Of a stretch of DNA of 64,000 nt, positions 34,592 through 42,367 are shown piece after piece (within the stretch, counting starts at the first letter, position 1; each line of letters opens with the position of its first letter). The notes beneath the pieces were generated by a model. The model saw only the letters and a list, made by a program, of their open reading frames with translations, did no database searches and was not told the DNA's origin. The stretch spans positions 62,001-126,000 of the forward strand of contig DWWP01000019.1 of the NCBI GenBank assembly GCA_019119635.1, read 5' to 3'. The DNA is from Candidatus Dietzia intestinipullorum. Its GTDB lineage: Bacteria > Actinomycetota > Actinomycetes > Mycobacteriales > Mycobacteriaceae. The position numbers and the translations under genes were made by a program.

Positions 34592-34639
34592 GCTGACCTG
34601 CGATGCCCTGCGGGGGCTGTGCAGGGCGCCCCAGGTCAG
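34592..34639. repeat. 48-bp hairpin-forming repeat, copy 1
   Basis: Identical to 34768-34815. The outer arms CTGACCTG/CAGGTCAG and inner arms GCCCTGC/GCAGGGC would form a two-part hairpin. It may end the TmrB-like transcript. Confidence 0.8.
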
Positions 34640-34767
34640 CGCGGTCTGATCCCCTCCCCCGGAGCATGCTGCGCTCGGCTCCCGGAGGACGACTCCGGAC
34701 GCTGACCGATCCGCCGGCCACGACCCTCCTATGAGACCCGCGCCCCGCCCTGCCGCCCTCCACTACC

Positions 34768-34815
34768 GCTGACCTGCGATGCCCTGCGGGGGCTGTGCAG
34801 GGCGCCCCAGGTCAG
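34768..34815. repeat. 48-bp hairpin-forming repeat, copy 2
   Basis: A perfect second copy of the 34592-34639 hairpin block, 176 bp downstream. Its perfect conservation contrasts with the diverged flanks, which suggests selection or gene conversion. Confidence 0.8.
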
Positions 34816-34922
34816 GGCCGGTCAGATCACGCGAAAGCATGCGAGAGCCCGACGGAGCCGAGTGTCGCCGGGCTGCGCTGGGCGCGATCCCGCGATCGTC
34901 GACGAACCGACCCTGTCGTACC

Positions 34923-34939
34923 TCGAACATACTATCGAG
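34923..34939. promoter_or_regulatory. SOS-box-like inverted repeat before the second HNH gene
   Basis: CTCGA, 8 bp, TCGAG lies 3 bp upstream of the HNH start codon. It contains TCGAACATACTATCGA, a degenerate match to the mycobacterial LexA box (TCGAAC, 4 bp, GTTCGA): the left half is perfect and the right half has mismatches. Confidence 0.4.
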
Positions 34940-34941
34940 CC

Positions 34942-36519
34942 ATGACCACCGGAGCAGCCCCCTCTCACGACCACGAGCCCACCCCCGGGCCCATCGACCC
35001 CCCGCCGGGTTTCACCACGTGCGCGACACCGACGTTGCCGGTGATCGTGCCCGAGGCGTTCGGCGACTGGGACGCCACGCAACGCGCCGGCTACCTGGCT
35101 CGACGCCACGCCAACGCGGCAGAAGCGCTCACGATGGGCTTCGCCTATACCTGCCTCACCACTGCCGGTGAGAGCGATACCGAGCGCGATCCCTGGCATA
35201 CCGCCGCGGCGATGATCGGCGCGGCGCTGGGGTCCTCACGCCACGTCGCCCACCGACTGATCACCACCGCCATAGAGCTGACAGAACGCCTCCCCCGCAC
35301 CTGCGCCCTGCTGGTCGCCGGCTGGATCGGCCTCGCCGCAGCGCACACCATCGCCGACGAGACCGCCCTCGTGGCCGACGAGCACATCGACGCTCTCGAC
35401 ACGGTCATCGCCGCCGGACTCGCCCCCACCCGAAGACGCATGCACCCGCCGCAGTCGGGGCCACTACGCAAGATGCTCACCAAGATGATCACCGCCTGCG
35501 ATCCCGTCGCCGCCGACGCCCGCGCGGAGCAGGCCCGCAGAAACACCGACGTCGAGATGACCGCGCTGCGTGACGACTGCGCCCAGGTCACCGCCATCTT
35601 GACCGCCGAGGACGCCCTGGAGGTCATCAGCAGAGTCGACGTCCTCGCCCGCACCGCCAATGCTGACGACCCCCGCACCGTCGGCGAGCTGCGCGCCGCC
35701 GGACTACTCGCACTGTCCCGTGGCTGGACCTGCCTGCCCACGCCTCAGGGAGCGCATCCCTCCGATACCGCCGCCCAACCGAGCGCCCGACGGATCGTCC
35801 TCCACGCCTACACGGACTCGGGACCGGACGGGGCCACGGGGTCGCTGACCCTGACCGGATACGGGTCCGTCACCAACCACACCGCCGCACAGCTGGCCGC
35901 CGGCGCCACGATCCGGTCCCACGACCTCGCCCACCTCGCCGACGCCGATACCGACGCCGCCCGGCGCTACAGACCATCTGACGCCGTTGCCCTCTTCTGT
36001 CGCGGTCGCGACGGCACGTGTGTCTTCCCCGGCTGCACCACCCCGGCGGAGAAGGCCGATCTCGACCACATCATCCCCTTCGACCACGCCGACCCCGAGA
36101 GCGGCGGCCACACCACCAGCGACGATCTCGGCTGCCTCTGCCGCACCCACCATCGCCTCAAGACCGAGGGGGTATGGGCCTACTTTCGCCGGTCCGACGG
36201 CAGCTACACCTGGGTCCACGGACCGAACCACCCCACGCGCGACTCCGCCACCCGTCTGGTCACCGAACCCACCGGCCCGCTCGCCGACCACGCCCCACCC
36301 GTGCACCCCGAGACCAGCCGACGCCAGCAGAAAGCCGCGGAGAACGGCCGTACCTGCGGGAACGGGTCGACCACCCCGCGGCACCGCCCCCACGTCCGGG
36401 ACCGACGGAACACCGAGCATCGCCGACTACGCGACCGCGCCCGGCACCGCAGGACCGACACCACGCAGGTTGTGCGGCCGGTCGGCAGTCCGGTTCCGGA
36501 CGAGAAGCCACCGTTCTGA
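34942..36519 (+). CDS. 13E12-family DUF222/HNH nuclease-like protein
   Basis: From the ATG at 34942 the product is 525 residues: DUF222 (about 50-330) and an HNH domain (CVFPGCTTPAEKADLDHIIP, then LGCLCRTHHRLKTEGVWAY) with intact metal-binding Cys and His residues, then an Arg/His-rich disordered tail. It is only distantly similar to the copy at 14100. The Thr/Pro/His-rich coding style differs somewhat from the neighbours, which would fit transfer. It is flanked upstream by a tandem duplication and an SOS-box-like repeat. Confidence 0.9.
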   Translation: MTTGAAPSHDHEPTPGPIDPPPGFTTCATPTLPVIVPEAFGDWDATQRAGYLARRHANAAEALTMGFAYTCLTTAGESDTERDPWHTAAAMIGAALGSSRHVAHRLITTAIELTERLPRTCALLVAGWIGLAAAHTIADETALVADEHIDALDTVIAAGLAPTRRRMHPPQSGPLRKMLTKMITACDPVAADARAEQARRNTDVEMTALRDDCAQVTAILTAEDALEVISRVDVLARTANADDPRTVGELRAAGLLALSRGWTCLPTPQGAHPSDTAAQPSARRIVLHAYTDSGPDGATGSLTLTGYGSVTNHTAAQLAAGATIRSHDLAHLADADTDAARRYRPSDAVALFCRGRDGTCVFPGCTTPAEKADLDHIIPFDHADPESGGHTTSDDLGCLCRTHHRLKTEGVWAYFRRSDGSYTWVHGPNHPTRDSATRLVTEPTGPLADHAPPVHPETSRRQQKAAENGRTCGNGSTTPRHRPHVRDRRNTEHRRLRDRARHRRTDTTQVVRPVGSPVPDEKPPF

Positions 36520-36632
36520 GCCAGAAATCCATTGTGCCCAGCACATCCGCGGATTATCCTCGACTCGAGGGAGACGCCGCATCGACGCCACCCGACCGTT
36601 CCTTCCCCGAGGCGTGCGAAAGGTGTGCCGCC

Positions 36633-37061
36633 ATGGCCATGACCAGCAGCACCTACATCTCCTTCCCCGGCAACGCCTCCGAGGCGTTCCCCTTCTACCA
36701 GGAGCTCTTCGGCGGAGAGCTCGAGGTGCAGACCTACGACGCGATGCCCTCCCTGGAGGGATTCCCGTTCACCCCGCCGCCCGGCGCAGTCGCGCACGCC
36801 ACGCTCACCGCCCCTGGCCTGTCGCTGGCCGGCGGCGACGGCATGGGCGAGGACCTGCCGCCGCTGACGAGCGACGTGTACTCGTTCCTGCTCACGTTCA
36901 GCACCGAGGATGAGGCCCGCGGCTTCATCGCCACGGTCGCCGATGCGGGCGGCCGGATCGCGATGCCGTTCGAGCAGGCCCCGTGGGGGGAGATGTACGG
37001 GCAGGTCACCGACAAGTTCGGCGTCCGCTGGGACGTCAACGTGCCCGCCGCGCAGGGCTGA
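36633..37061 (+). CDS. VOC superfamily (PhnB/3-demethylubiquinone-like) protein
   Basis: The 142-residue protein has paired beta-alpha-beta modules: TYISFPGNASEAFPFYQELF at the start, LTAPGLSLAGGDG in the middle, and PWGEMYGQVTDKFGVRWDVN at the end, the PhnB-type VOC pattern. Such proteins bind a metal or act as antibiotic-binding or glyoxalase-like enzymes. No specific role can be given. A second ATG two codons in is an equal start candidate. Confidence 0.88.
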   Translation: MAMTSSTYISFPGNASEAFPFYQELFGGELEVQTYDAMPSLEGFPFTPPPGAVAHATLTAPGLSLAGGDGMGEDLPPLTSDVYSFLLTFSTEDEARGFIATVADAGGRIAMPFEQAPWGEMYGQVTDKFGVRWDVNVPAAQG

Positions 37062-37122
37062 GCCGGGCGCGGACTCCGCCGTCCCCGGCGCCTCGCCCGG
37101 GCCCGCTTGTTAACGTGCTCCT

Positions 37123-37899
37123 ATGGAGATCAACGGAGCAAGTGCCATCGTCACGGGCGGTGCGTCGGGAATCGGCGCCGCCGTGGTCCGTCAGCTGGCC
37201 GCACAGGGCGCCAAGGTCGTCGTCGCCGACCTCAACGCCGACAAGGGCGAGGCCCTGGCCAAGGAGGTCGACGGCGTGTTCGTCGCCGTCGACGTGACCA
37301 AGACCGAGCAGAACCAGGCCGCCGTCGAGAAGGCTCTCGAGCTCGGCCCGCTGCGCTACCTGGTCAACTCGGCCGGCATCGGCCACGCGCAGCGCACCAT
37401 CGGACGGGACGGCGAGTTCGCGTCGGCCTTCGACCTCGACGCCTTCCGCAAGGTCATCGAGATCAACCTCATCGGTTCGTTCGACATGGTGCGGCTGGCC
37501 GCCACGGCCATGACCCGCGGAGAGGGCGACGACGACGGCAACAAGGGCGCGATCGTCAACATGGCCTCCGTGGCAGCGTTCGACGGGCAGATCGGGCAGG
37601 CCGCGTACTCCGCCTCCAAGGGCGGCATCGTCGGCATCACCCTGCCCGTGGCCCGCGACCTCTCGGCCGCCGGCATCCGCCTCAACACCGTGGCCCCCGG
37701 CCTCATCGACACCCCGATCTACGGCGAGGGCCCGGACTCGGACGCGTTCAAGGCCAAGCTCGGCGAGAGCGTCCTGTTCCCCAAGCGCCTCGGCGACGGC
37801 GACGAGCTCGCCTCCATGGTCATGGAGCTGCTCACCAACCCGTACATGAACGCGCAGACCATCCGCGTCGACGGTGGCATCCGGATGCCACCTAAGTGA
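37123..37899 (+). CDS. SDR, 3-hydroxyacyl-CoA dehydrogenase type II-like
   Basis: The 258-residue enzyme has the classical SDR layout: TGGASGIGAAVVRQLA, NSAGIG, the Ser of NMASVAAFDG, the YSASK catalytic pair and LNTVAPGLIDTPI. Its order and the insertion after MTRGEGDDDG resemble 17-beta-hydroxysteroid dehydrogenase 10/short-chain 3-hydroxyacyl-CoA dehydrogenases. It probably uses NAD and works in fatty acid or steroid oxidation. A strong terminator follows directly. Confidence 0.9.
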   Translation: MEINGASAIVTGGASGIGAAVVRQLAAQGAKVVVADLNADKGEALAKEVDGVFVAVDVTKTEQNQAAVEKALELGPLRYLVNSAGIGHAQRTIGRDGEFASAFDLDAFRKVIEINLIGSFDMVRLAATAMTRGEGDDDGNKGAIVNMASVAAFDGQIGQAAYSASKGGIVGITLPVARDLSAAGIRLNTVAPGLIDTPIYGEGPDSDAFKAKLGESVLFPKRLGDGDELASMVMELLTNPYMNAQTIRVDGGIRMPPK

Positions 37900-37919
37900 G
37901 CTGACCAGCTCGCACGCAC

Positions 37920-37958
37920 AAGGGGCCCCGCCGGATCGGTTTCCGGCGGGGCCCCTTT
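37920..37958 (+). terminator. Strong Rho-independent terminator
   Basis: A perfect 17-bp stem (AAGGGGCCCCGCCGGAa against its complement) with a short loop ends in TTT just after the SDR gene. It separates the SDR from the desaturase. Confidence 0.92.
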
Positions 37959-38012
37959 CGCGCGCGGGGCGTAGGGGTCGACAGCAGCGCCGGGCGCCCG
38001 TACCGTCTGACC

Positions 38013-39236
38013 ATGGCGATATCTGATGTCGAGGCCTACGCGCATCTGACCACCGAGGACGTCGAGAAGATCGGCGAGGAGTTCGAGGCGATCCGTCGCG
38101 AGGTCATGGACTCCCTGGGCGAGCGCGATCGTCGCTACGTGCAGAACACCATCAGGCTGCAGCGCGGGCTCGTCGCCGGCGGCCGCGTGGTCCTCCTGTT
38201 CTCCGGCTACCGCCCGGCATGGGTGCTGGGCACGGGCCTGCTGGCCGCAGGGAAGATCATCGAGAACATGGAGCTCGGGCACAACGTGATGCACGGGCAG
38301 TGGGACTGGATGAACGATCCCGTGATCCACTCGACCACCTGGGAGTGGGACATCGTGGGCACGTCCGAACACTGGAAGGCCACCCACAACCACCATCACC
38401 ACACGTACACCAACATCATCGGGATGGACGACGACGTGGGGTACGGCGTCGTCCGCGTGACCCGCGACCAGCCGTGGCACCCGGCCCACGCCGGGAACAT
38501 CGTGTGGAACGGGCTGCTCGCGCTGCTGTTCCAGTGGGGCGTCGGCGTGCAGCACCTGGAGATCGCGCCCGGCACCATCAACGCGTCCGGGTGGCCGGAG
38601 CAGAAGAAGCGGATCGGCCAGTTCCTGCGCAAGGCCCGCCGCCAGGTGGGCAAGGACTACGTGTGGTTCCCGCTGTTGTCCGGGCCCAACTGGAAGACGA
38701 CGATGACGGCCAACGCGACCGCCAACGTCATCCGCAACCTGTGGTCCAACGCGGTGATCTTCTGCGGTCACTTCCCGGACGGCGCGGACAAGTTCACACT
38801 CGACGACCTCGAGAACGAGACCCAGGCGCAGTGGTACCTGCGGCAGATGCTGGGCTCGGCCAACTTCACCGGCAGTCAGCTCATGCACTTCATGTCCGGG
38901 AACCTGTCGTACCAGATCGAGCACCACCTCTTCCCCACGATGCCGTCCAACAGGTACGGCCGGGTCGCGGAGCAGGTGCAGGACCTGTGCCGGCGCTGGG
39001 ACCTGCCGTACACGAGCGGCCCGCTGTACAAGCAGTACTGGCAGTCGTGGCGCACCATCGCCAAGCTCACCTTACCGGACCGGTTCCTCACTGCCACCTC
39101 GGACGATGCGCCCGAGACCAGGTCGGAGAAGATGTTCGAGGGCGCGCCGAGGACCTACGACGACCACACCGGGCCGCGCTCGGGGCTCGCCACCGCCCTG
39201 CGGCACCACCGGAGGCGTCCGGCCCGGCAGCGATAG
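38013..39236 (+). CDS. Membrane fatty acid desaturase (DesA3/linoleoyl-CoA desaturase type)
   Basis: The 407-residue diiron desaturase has the three His boxes: HNVMH (residues 90-94), HNHHHH (125-130) and QIEHH (His 304-305), plus membrane helices near 55-90 and 165-185. It desaturates acyl chains (acyl-CoA or lipid-bound) in the membrane with electrons from a partner reductase. No ferredoxin or reductase gene is adjacent. A paralogue with the same MAISDV start lies at 46657, and both share WDWMNDP, STTWEWD and PETRSEKMF. WhiB follows convergently. Confidence 0.93.
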   Translation: MAISDVEAYAHLTTEDVEKIGEEFEAIRREVMDSLGERDRRYVQNTIRLQRGLVAGGRVVLLFSGYRPAWVLGTGLLAAGKIIENMELGHNVMHGQWDWMNDPVIHSTTWEWDIVGTSEHWKATHNHHHHTYTNIIGMDDDVGYGVVRVTRDQPWHPAHAGNIVWNGLLALLFQWGVGVQHLEIAPGTINASGWPEQKKRIGQFLRKARRQVGKDYVWFPLLSGPNWKTTMTANATANVIRNLWSNAVIFCGHFPDGADKFTLDDLENETQAQWYLRQMLGSANFTGSQLMHFMSGNLSYQIEHHLFPTMPSNRYGRVAEQVQDLCRRWDLPYTSGPLYKQYWQSWRTIAKLTLPDRFLTATSDDAPETRSEKMFEGAPRTYDDHTGPRSGLATALRHHRRRPARQR

Positions 39237-39253
39237 GCCACCGGGCCGGACGT

Positions 39254-39532
39254 TCAGCCGGTGCGGTGTCTGCCGGCCAGCTTGTGGCGTTCGGACTCGG
39301 TCAGTCCGCCCCACACGCCGTACAGCTCCCCTTGGTCCATGGCGAACTGTCTACAGGTTTCGAGGACGGCGCAGGTCTCGCAGATCGCCTTGGCTTCCTG
39401 CTCCTTGCGGCGGCGCTGCCCCTTGGGCTCGTCCTCCGCGCTGTAGAACAACTCGTCATGGTCGAGGCAGGCGCCCTCGTCGCGCCAGGACCAGAACTCC
39501 GAGGTGGGGGTGAGGTTCCGAAATCTGGGCAA
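39254..39532 (-). CDS. WhiB-family iron-sulfur transcription factor
   Basis: The 92-residue protein carries the WhiB cluster ligands: Cys22 (DEGACLD), then Cys51, Cys54 and Cys60 (CETCAVLETC), followed by GVWGGLTESER, the beta-turn that contacts the sigma factor and a basic tail. It resembles the WhiB1/WhiB3-like small forms, but the exact class is not clear. It starts at a TTG (39532) with AGGAG 7 bp upstream. WhiB proteins bind 4Fe-4S clusters and sigma-A and respond to NO, O2 or redox state. Confidence 0.92.
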   Translation of the reverse strand: MPRFRNLTPTSEFWSWRDEGACLDHDELFYSAEDEPKGQRRRKEQEAKAICETCAVLETCRQFAMDQGELYGVWGGLTESERHKLAGRHRTG

Positions 39533-39663
39533 ATGAATCTCCTGGGAGCATCCGCTGGAGTGCCCCCTGTCGGAGCCCTGATTTGTCCAGTCAGGAATCG
39601 ACCATACGGCGTGCGGGGAGCGCGCGACGGCGCATCACCCCACAACGTGCCCTCACGACGCGG

Positions 39664-40224
39664 TCACTCGGCGCCGCGGGCGGCGCCGAGCAGCGCCTCA
39701 CAGAACGCCGGGAGGTCGTCGGGGTTGCGGCTGGTGAAGATCCCGTTGTCGCTGACCAGTTCCTCGTCCACCCAGTCGGCGCCCGCGTTGACCAGGTCGG
39801 TGCGCAGGCTCGGATAGGAGGTGACCCGGCGCCCGCGGACCACGTCGGCCTCGACGAGCATCCACGGTGCGTGGCAGATGGCCAGCACCGGCTTGCCCTC
39901 GTCGACCATCTCGCGCACCAGCGACACCGCCTGCGAGTCCTGGCGCAGTGCGTCGGGATTGGCGACCCCGCCCGGCAGGACCAGGACGTCGATGTCCGCG
40001 GCGGTGGCCTCGCCGGTGGTGCGGTCGACCGGCTGCGTCCCGGCGGCGGTGAGGTGGTCCACCAGGCCGGCCTCACCCGACGAGGTGCTCACGAGGACCG
40101 GCGTGTGTCCGGCGTCGGTGACCGCGTCCCACGGCTCGGTGAGTTCGACCCTCTCGATCCCTTCGCCCGCCACGAGGAAGGCGATCGTCCGGCTGTCCGT
40201 CTGTGCTTCCTGGTTCTCGGTCAT
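39664..40224 (-). CDS. DJ-1/PfpI family (class I glutamine amidotransferase-like) protein
   Basis: The 186-residue protein has the PfpI pattern: IAFLVAGEGIERVELTEPWD, DVLVLPGGVANPDALR and the nucleophile elbow AICHAPWMLVEADVVRG with Cys near residue 110. GRRVTSYPSLRTDLVNAGA and DEELVSDNGIFTSRNPDDLP match the YhbO/PfpI subgroup. Members act as deglycases, chaperones or proteases, often under stress. Cytosolic. No partner gene is evident. Confidence 0.92.
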   Translation of the reverse strand: MTENQEAQTDSRTIAFLVAGEGIERVELTEPWDAVTDAGHTPVLVSTSSGEAGLVDHLTAAGTQPVDRTTGEATAADIDVLVLPGGVANPDALRQDSQAVSLVREMVDEGKPVLAICHAPWMLVEADVVRGRRVTSYPSLRTDLVNAGADWVDEELVSDNGIFTSRNPDDLPAFCEALLGAARGAE

Positions 40225-40409
40225 ACCCCGACTGTGCGTCCACGCCTGCTGGTCCGCAACCGCTGGCGCCGGGTGGGATCAGCGACAGGCGGGACCTGTC
40301 GGCGCGTCCCCTCCGGATTCTCTGGCACTCTCGACGCTGTCCGGTAGTCGCCGCGGGTCACGTCGGCGCAGGACCTCCTCCGCCCCCGACCACAGAGAGA
40401 AGCCCGCTG

Positions 40410-41663
40410 ATGCGCCGACCGACTCCCGAGACGCTCGCCCGGTCGGCGGGGCTGGCGCTCACGGTGGCCGTCGTCGTCGTGGCCCTCTGGCGCGCGGCCA
40501 CGGACTTCATGTTGGACCTGGAGGTGTTCCAGGACGCCGGGCGAGCGCTACTGGCCGGGCAGGACCTGTACTCCGAGCACTTCCCCTCGCGCTCGGGGTT
40601 CCGGTTCATCTACCCGCCGTTCGGCGCGCTGGTCTTTGTGCCCCTGGTCCCGCTGCCCGCCGCCGTCGCGCAGGTCGCCTGGACCGGCGCCACGATCGCC
40701 GCCGTGTGGGCGATCCTCGCCATGGCAGCGGTCCGCCTGTCCCTGCACCGCGCCGAGATCGTCGCGCTCGCCCTGACCGGGGTGGCGTTGCTGTTCGAAC
40801 CGGTGCGGGCCAACCTGGGCTTCGGGCAGATCAACGTCTTCCTGTTCCTCCTGGTGACCGCCGACGTCCTGGGGTTCACACCGCGCCGGGTCCGCGGGGT
40901 GCTGCTCGGCGTCGCGGCCGGGATCAAGATCACGCCGGCGGCATTCGCCCTGATGTTCCTGGTCCGACGGGACCGGGCCTCGCTGGTGCGCGCCGTCGCC
41001 GCCGCGGCGGCCACCGTGGCCGTGGGGTTCCTCATCCGCCCCGGAGAGTCGTTCTACTACTGGACCCACGAGTTCTTTGTGACCAACCGCGGGGGCACGC
41101 TCGACTTTGTGCCCAACCAGGCGCTGAGTGGTCTGCTCACCCGGGCCGGCGTGCCCGAGGTCCTCGTGGACCCGGCCGTGTACGGCTTCTTCCTGGTCGC
41201 CGCGGCGGCGGCCACGTGGGGGGCCTGGCGGATGAACCGCGCGGGGCGGCCGGTGGACGCGTTCCTGCTCATCGCGCTCGGCGTGTTCACCGCGTCGCCG
41301 GTGGCCGTCACCCACCACTGGTCCGGGATCGTCATCGTGCTCCCGCTGCTCCTGGCCCCGCGCCGACTGCCGGTGCGCCTGGGACTGGCCGCGCTCGCGC
41401 TGGTCCACCTGATCGGCACGCACTACGCCTACGCCCTGACGGCCGAGTCCGCCCTCGAGCACCAGCTGCAGTGGACCATCGGCAACGCCCAGGGCATGAC
41501 CGGCATCGCCGTCCTCGTCGTCCTCCTCATCGATGCTGCCCTGTCGGGCCGCCCGCGTGCCGGTCTCGAGAGCGACGGTGACCCGGATGCCGACCGCCCG
41601 GATACCGCCGGGCCAGGCCGGGGGTGGCCGGTCGGGGCGGGATCCGGCACCATGTCGACATGA
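40410..41663 (+). CDS. GT87 (DUF2029) polyprenol-phosphate mannosyltransferase
   Basis: The 417-residue membrane protein has about ten helices and the GT-C signature near the N-terminus: LDLEVFQDAGRALLAGQDLY, where the acidic residues lie in the first extracytoplasmic loop. YPPFGALVFVPL, GQINVFLFLLV and GIKITPAAFAL follow. This is the DUF2029/GT87 family, which includes PimE and other alpha-1,2-mannosyltransferases that use decaprenyl-phosphomannose. The stop overlaps the ATG of the DUF2993 gene. Probably part of phosphatidylinositol mannoside/lipomannan or arabinomannan assembly. Confidence 0.9.
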   Translation: MRRPTPETLARSAGLALTVAVVVVALWRAATDFMLDLEVFQDAGRALLAGQDLYSEHFPSRSGFRFIYPPFGALVFVPLVPLPAAVAQVAWTGATIAAVWAILAMAAVRLSLHRAEIVALALTGVALLFEPVRANLGFGQINVFLFLLVTADVLGFTPRRVRGVLLGVAAGIKITPAAFALMFLVRRDRASLVRAVAAAAATVAVGFLIRPGESFYYWTHEFFVTNRGGTLDFVPNQALSGLLTRAGVPEVLVDPAVYGFFLVAAAAATWGAWRMNRAGRPVDAFLLIALGVFTASPVAVTHHWSGIVIVLPLLLAPRRLPVRLGLAALALVHLIGTHYAYALTAESALEHQLQWTIGNAQGMTGIAVLVVLLIDAALSGRPRAGLESDGDPDADRPDTAGPGRGWPVGAGSGTMST

Positions 41664-42367
41664 ACCGACGAGGCTCGTCCCGGCGCCGTGGCGGCTGCGG
41701 CTGCTCCCTGCTGCTGTTGCTGCTCCTGCTGGTGGGCGTGGCCGTGGCCGCCGAGGTGGGCGCCCGGTGGTACCTGGGCGACCGCGTGGAGCAGGAGGTG
41801 TCGCAGCGCATCGACGCTCCGGTCTCGGCCGGGTTCGGCATGCGGCCGATCCTTCCCGAGCTCGCGTTGGACCGCTCGGTCGACTCGGTGCGTCTCACCT
41901 CCCCCGGCAACGAGACCGTGCCGCGGATCGACGTGACCGGCCGCGACGTGACGCTGGTCGACGACGTGGTCCACGCCGCCACCGCCTCCGGCACCGCTAC
42001 CCTCAACGGCCCTCAGCTCACGGCCGCGGCCGCGGCGGGCAATCCCGGCACCGGCTCGCCCGTCGCAGAACTGTCCGAGGTGCGCTCGGTGCACGCCGAC
42101 CCGGCGGCGGGGCTCCTGCGCGCGGACATCGGCGGCATCGCGGAGATCGGGGTCTCGCCCGGGGTGTCCGGCGGGCAGCTCACGCTCACGCCCGAGCAGA
42201 CCTCCCTGCTCGGCTTCGACCTGCCGGAGGGGCTGTTCTCCGGGATCGCCGGGACCGTGGACTCGACGGTGTCGGCGCTGCCCGAGGGCGTGGGGATCGA
42301 CGGCGCCCGGGTGGTCGACGACGGGCTCGAGGTGCAGCTGAGCGGCACCGACATCGCGCTACGCTGA
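41660..42367 (+). CDS. DUF2993 (LmeA-like) lipid-binding protein
   Basis: The 235-residue product begins with RRGGCGCSLLLLLLLLVGV, a signal/anchor helix, then the DUF2993 fold: ARWYLGDRVEQEVSQRIDAP, PVSAGFGMRPILPELAL, DVTLVDDVVHAA and LTLTPEQTSLLGFDLP. In mycobacteria LmeA (Rv0817c) is a DUF2993 protein that binds phospholipid and is needed for normal lipomannan elongation. The ATGA overlap (41660-41663) with a GT87 mannosyltransferase gene supports a shared lipoglycan role. The 3' end overlaps the adenylate cyclase gene by 9 bp. Confidence 0.85.
   Translation: MNRRGSSRRRGGCGCSLLLLLLLLVGVAVAAEVGARWYLGDRVEQEVSQRIDAPVSAGFGMRPILPELALDRSVDSVRLTSPGNETVPRIDVTGRDVTLVDDVVHAATASGTATLNGPQLTAAAAAGNPGTGSPVAELSEVRSVHADPAAGLLRADIGGIAEIGVSPGVSGGQLTLTPEQTSLLGFDLPEGLFSGIAGTVDSTVSALPEGVGIDGARVVDDGLEVQLSGTDIALR

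Larger units (their letters stand above)
34495..34846. repeat. Degenerate 176-bp tandem duplication including the TmrB-like 3' end
   Basis: Two units with a 176-bp offset cover 34495-34670 and 34671 to about 34846. The first begins inside the TmrB-like gene. The best-kept blocks are the gene tail (34495-34528 versus 34671-34704, two or three mismatches) and a 48-bp identical hairpin block. The segment between gene stop and HNH start (34559-34941, 383 bp) contains no other gene that I can see. Confidence 0.8.

Noticed and set aside
34942-36519. Prophage or complete IS element around the HNH gene
   Set aside because: No transposase, integrase, phage structural gene or terminal inverted repeats were seen; only the HNH protein itself suggests mobility.
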